From Victivallales bacterium (GTDB taxonomy: Bacteria > Verrucomicrobiota > Lentisphaeria > Oligosphaerales > Oligosphaeraceae): 36,246 nucleotides of DNA. How positions within the stretch are numbered: the stretch's first letter is position 1; every line of letters starts with the position of its first letter. Shown piece by piece: positions 34,901 to 36,246 of this stretch. The notes below the pieces were generated by a model. The model saw only the letters and a program-made list of their open reading frames with translations. It had not been told where the DNA came from and made no database searches. Location: NCBI GenBank assembly GCA_017548425.1, contig JAFZAB010000183.1, forward strand, positions 1 through 36,246. The letters run 5' to 3'. Made by a program: the position numbers and the translations under genes.

Positions 34901-36246
34901 ACCGCTACGCGTGACCAGCTCGTCATGGACGAAGTTCTCGAAGGCGACGACGTCTCGTTTGATGACTCCGGCATCGAATACAACTTCGACACGAAGGAGC
35001 CAGGCGAAGACAAGACTGTCACGGCCACTGGCTTCACGACCGACATGCTCTCCGGCAAAGATCTCGCCAACTACGATATCACGTTCATCGATACGACGAC
35101 CGCCGACATCACCTACCTCACCATAACGATCATCGCCGATGACAAATCCATGACCTATGGTGACTCGGAACCGGCCCTTACCTATTCTTATGAAGGCAAT
35201 CTTGCCGAAGGTCATTCGCTCTCCGTGGACTTGCAATTGGATATCGATGACGCGGATATCACCAACACCGACCACATCAAGGCTGGTGAATATGCGGATT
35301 CCATCACCGCCGTCGCGACCATCTACGACGCAGATGGCAAAGTCATCACGAGCGATTACACGATTACCTACGACTTCGGTAACTTGACCGTTGATCTGCG
35401 CAACATCACCGTCACCGCCAAGGGACAGTCCATGATCTATGGTGACGAGATGCCCGCCCTCGACGGCGAAGACGCGTATAGCTTCGACGCAAACGCTCTC
35501 GCCTCCGGCGACACGCTCGATGTCACGCTGACCTATGACATCACCGACCAAGACCTGTCCACAAGCGGCAACGTGATCGCCGGCCTCCATTCCGGCATGA
35601 TCGTTGAAGACTCCCACGACCTCTCCAACGCAGAGAACTACAACTACACGTTCAACAACGCATCCCTGACGGTCGAAGCCAGAGACGTCACCATCATCTT
35701 CAACGCGAAGGACAAAGTCTATGACGGCAACGCCGACGCCGAACGCGACGGCGACTTCATCCTCGACGGCTTCGTGGACGGCGACAAAGTCAGCGTCTTC
35801 GACAACGACATAACCTACTCATTCTCCGACAAGAACGTCGGCGAAGACAAGACTGTCACGGCGGACGGCGAACTCGTCACCGTTGGCGCGGATGTTGACA
35901 ATTACAACTTCACGTTCGACAACACGGCGGAAGCGGACATCACGCCGCTCGCCATCGAAATCGGCTTCACCGCCAACGACAAAGTCTATGACGGCAACAC
36001 GACCGCCGAGCGCGTCGATCTCATCATGGATCAGGTTCTCGAAGGCGACGATGTTTCGTTCGATGACTCATCGCTCGAATACAACTTCGACACCAAGAAC
36101 GTCGGCGAAGACAAGACCGTCACCGCCACGGGCTACAGCGAAGAGCTCCTCTCCGGCGATGATCTCCAGAACTACGAGATCACGTTTGTCGATACAACGA
36201 CTGCCGATATCACGAAGCTCGCCATCGAAATCGGTTTCACCGCCAA
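31940..36246 (+). CDS. Giant acidic MBG/YDG-repeat surface protein with N-terminal LEDR-type motif (3' truncated by window)
   Basis: An open frame of 1435 codons with no stop before the window end. It has no classical signal peptide; instead it opens MDIKDNELFRLEDRMLFEAA, and residues 10-20 match the LEPR-XLL-type motif found at the start of giant surface proteins. An Asp/Ala-rich acidic linker (about residues 25-200, e.g. DADADADHD) follows, then beta domains: a degenerate YDG unit, two MBG-type domains (about 32890-33490), a run of YDG units, two more MBG-type domains (about 35108-35680) and more YDG units. Typical phrases are NDKVYDGNTEATRDQLDMS and DKNVGEDKTVTAEGY. No cysteine is seen. 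This is the pattern of secreted adhesins; the TolC lipoprotein upstream is its likely exit route. Confidence 0.88.
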   Translation, partial: MDIKDNELFRLEDRMLFEAAAAAQIVAAADATQNASDDGNNDEEKHNNDMNVALFVAPEAQNDNDAANNVADVDAQAKALVEGDLPAMDDSISIIPAVDANANTDVDTDAQLDAHQDFVEGTLHADNADTFTVDADADADHDILGNWLANDDIDDNADTLSVDGAVAAIAAEHTVIDIDADADTDADSDDFDADTRAGNHELSLDFSAHKTYDGTTDVEDGELQLDASFDGIELSVFGTYQSQEGSWIFTFNDTANQSYIVTTKNVVFDGSSVTTDSITIGSFYITGENVDNIDLFVNGEELPNTRAGELRADGTIDQRDITLSVRDARMTYGDDENSLKFQYEISEGSLIEGDSVFARYALSSDLDAYRTDSGHIQYNPDPYADAIKFDEVKTQIYDFDGNKVTENYNINFDNGSLTVAQRVLSVTIKPYTVDYGEDLGTTPAYDDEGYTFDGNALALGDTLIVNVGYNITDQDVSSAGFVKAGLHPGMLVEASHELTNASNYIYGVNPGNLTVNAKGITVDYVAANKIYDGNTDALRDTEAGFIFSEALFDGDVVRIFDNAVDYTFASSDVGTGIEVTASDDFVIVGPDADSYDIHINLVSQADITPKDVTITFTAEDRAYDGDTDATLANVQIEGVIKDGDVTIDAAQMTFAFSDKNVGDDKTVTAEGYSEELLGGAKLQNYNVTFVDTTEADITPLLIEIGFSANDKVYDGNTEATRDQLDMSNVLPGDDVSFDDSSLVYNFSDKNVGEEKTVTAEGYDDSLLSGNDVANYDFIFVDTALADITPLEITIGFTANDKVYDGNTEATRDELDMSAVIEGDDVSFDDSSLVYTFDTKNVGEDKTVTAEGYNDGLLSGKDLANYNITFANTALADITPLAIEIGFTANDKIYDGNTEATRDQLDMSAVLEGDDVSFDDSTLVYNFSDKNVGEDKTVTAEGYSEELLSGNDLANYDVTFVDTTTAAITPLAISIGFTANDKVYDGNTTATRDQLVMDEVLEGDDVSFDDSGIEYNFDTKEPGEDKTVTATGFTTDMLSGKDLANYDITFIDTTTADITYLTITIIADDKSMTYGDSEPALTYSYEGNLAEGHSLSVDLQLDIDDADITNTDHIKAGEYADSITAVATIYDADGKVITSDYTITYDFGNLTVDLRNITVTAKGQSMIYGDEMPALDGEDAYSFDANALASGDTLDVTLTYDITDQDLSTSGNVIAGLHSGMIVEDSHDLSNAENYNYTFNNASLTVEARDVTIIFNAKDKVYDGNADAERDGDFILDGFVDGDKVSVFDNDITYSFSDKNVGEDKTVTADGELVTVGADVDNYNFTFDNTAEADITPLAIEIGFTANDKVYDGNTTAERVDLIMDQVLEGDDVSFDDSSLEYNFDTKNVGEDKTVTATGYSEELLSGDDLQNYEITFVDTTTADITKLAIEIGFTA
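33758..35107 (+). repeat. Tandem array of five 270-bp YDG-domain repeats
   Basis: The conserved phrase ending each unit (ATCACGCCG, Ile-Thr-Pro, or its ATCACCTAC variant at the close) recurs at 33758, 34028, 34298, 34568, 34838 and 35108, exactly 270 bases (90 codons) apart. The four units from 34028 are very similar; the first is more diverged. Confidence 0.9.
35939..36246 (+). repeat. Further 270-bp YDG-domain repeat units, continuing out of the window
   Basis: The same ATCACG phrase occurs at 35939 and 36209, again 270 bases apart, after an interruption by two MBG-type domains. The next unit is cut off by the window end. Confidence 0.85.

Noticed and set aside
33719..35617. 632-codon minus-strand ORF over the YDG repeats
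   Set aside because: It merely mirrors the 270-bp repeats in the opposite strand; the + frame is the continuous giant protein.
33758..36246. CRISPR array
   Set aside because: The repeats are 270 bp, contiguous, in frame and protein-coding; there are no short repeats with unique spacers anywhere in the window.
1..36246. tRNA or rRNA genes, or insertion-sequence transposases
   Set aside because: I saw no cloverleaf-like tRNA gene, no rRNA signature and no transposase in the intergenic regions or open frames.

Overview
The window reads as a chromosomal segment of a PVC-superphylum bacterium, most likely Lentisphaerota or a close relative. This placement is inference and rests on three things seen here: a very large protein carrying an N-terminal LEDR-type motif (RLEDRMLFEAA) like the LEPR-XLL motif of giant planctomycete/lentisphaeral surface proteins, a pyruvate-formate-lyase-like glycyl radical enzyme with an RVWGWSG radical motif, and an operon joining FtsX/LolD-type ABC modules to a PqqD-like protein and an OPT transporter. 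Most genes are moderately GC-rich with C-ending codons; this also creates long antisense ORFs, which I treat as shadows. Every confident gene lies on the + strand.

Layout. (1) 1-3238: methyl-cycle operon metK (5' truncated) - PfkB/adenosine-kinase-like - ahcY, closed by a strong terminator. (2) 3286-6447: a GT4 glycosyltransferase and a MurJ/MVF-type flippase, closed by a terminator. (3) 6555-18306: a seven-gene cluster made of an unrecognised 291-aa protein, a PqqD-like protein, an FtsX-type permease, an ABC ATPase, a 1703-aa fusion of signal peptide, PA-like domain, degenerate M28-peptidase-like domain and FtsX-like membrane part, an OPT-family transporter and a second LolD-type ATPase, closed by a textbook terminator. 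(4) 18325-21309: an AAA/PD-(D/E)XK (DUF1703-type) gene broken by one extra G in a G5 run, a 330-bp region with small hairpins, and an AT-rich exported orphan. (5) 21416-29445: tlyA, a glycyl radical enzyme, a Sua5/YrdC/YciO protein, a 1050-aa predicted glycoside hydrolase without a signal peptide, and argG with a terminator. (6) 29476-29890: AT-rich spacer with a probable minus-strand gene remnant, a hairpin and a palindrome. (7) 29891-36246: a small conserved-looking protein, a TolC-like outer-membrane lipoprotein, and the N-terminal 1435 codons of a giant, cysteine-free, acidic protein built of MBG and YDG domains, with tandem 270-bp units; it runs off the window.

How the genes fit together. 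Region 1 makes SAM, breaks down S-adenosylhomocysteine and probably removes adenosine. Region 3 is the best candidate for an undescribed system: two ABC export-type modules, one fused to a pseudo-peptidase sensor or receptor domain, co-transcribed with a peptide-recognition (PqqD-like) protein and a peptide importer. Region 7 looks like a type I-like secretion locus in which the TolC lipoprotein could export the adjacent giant surface protein.
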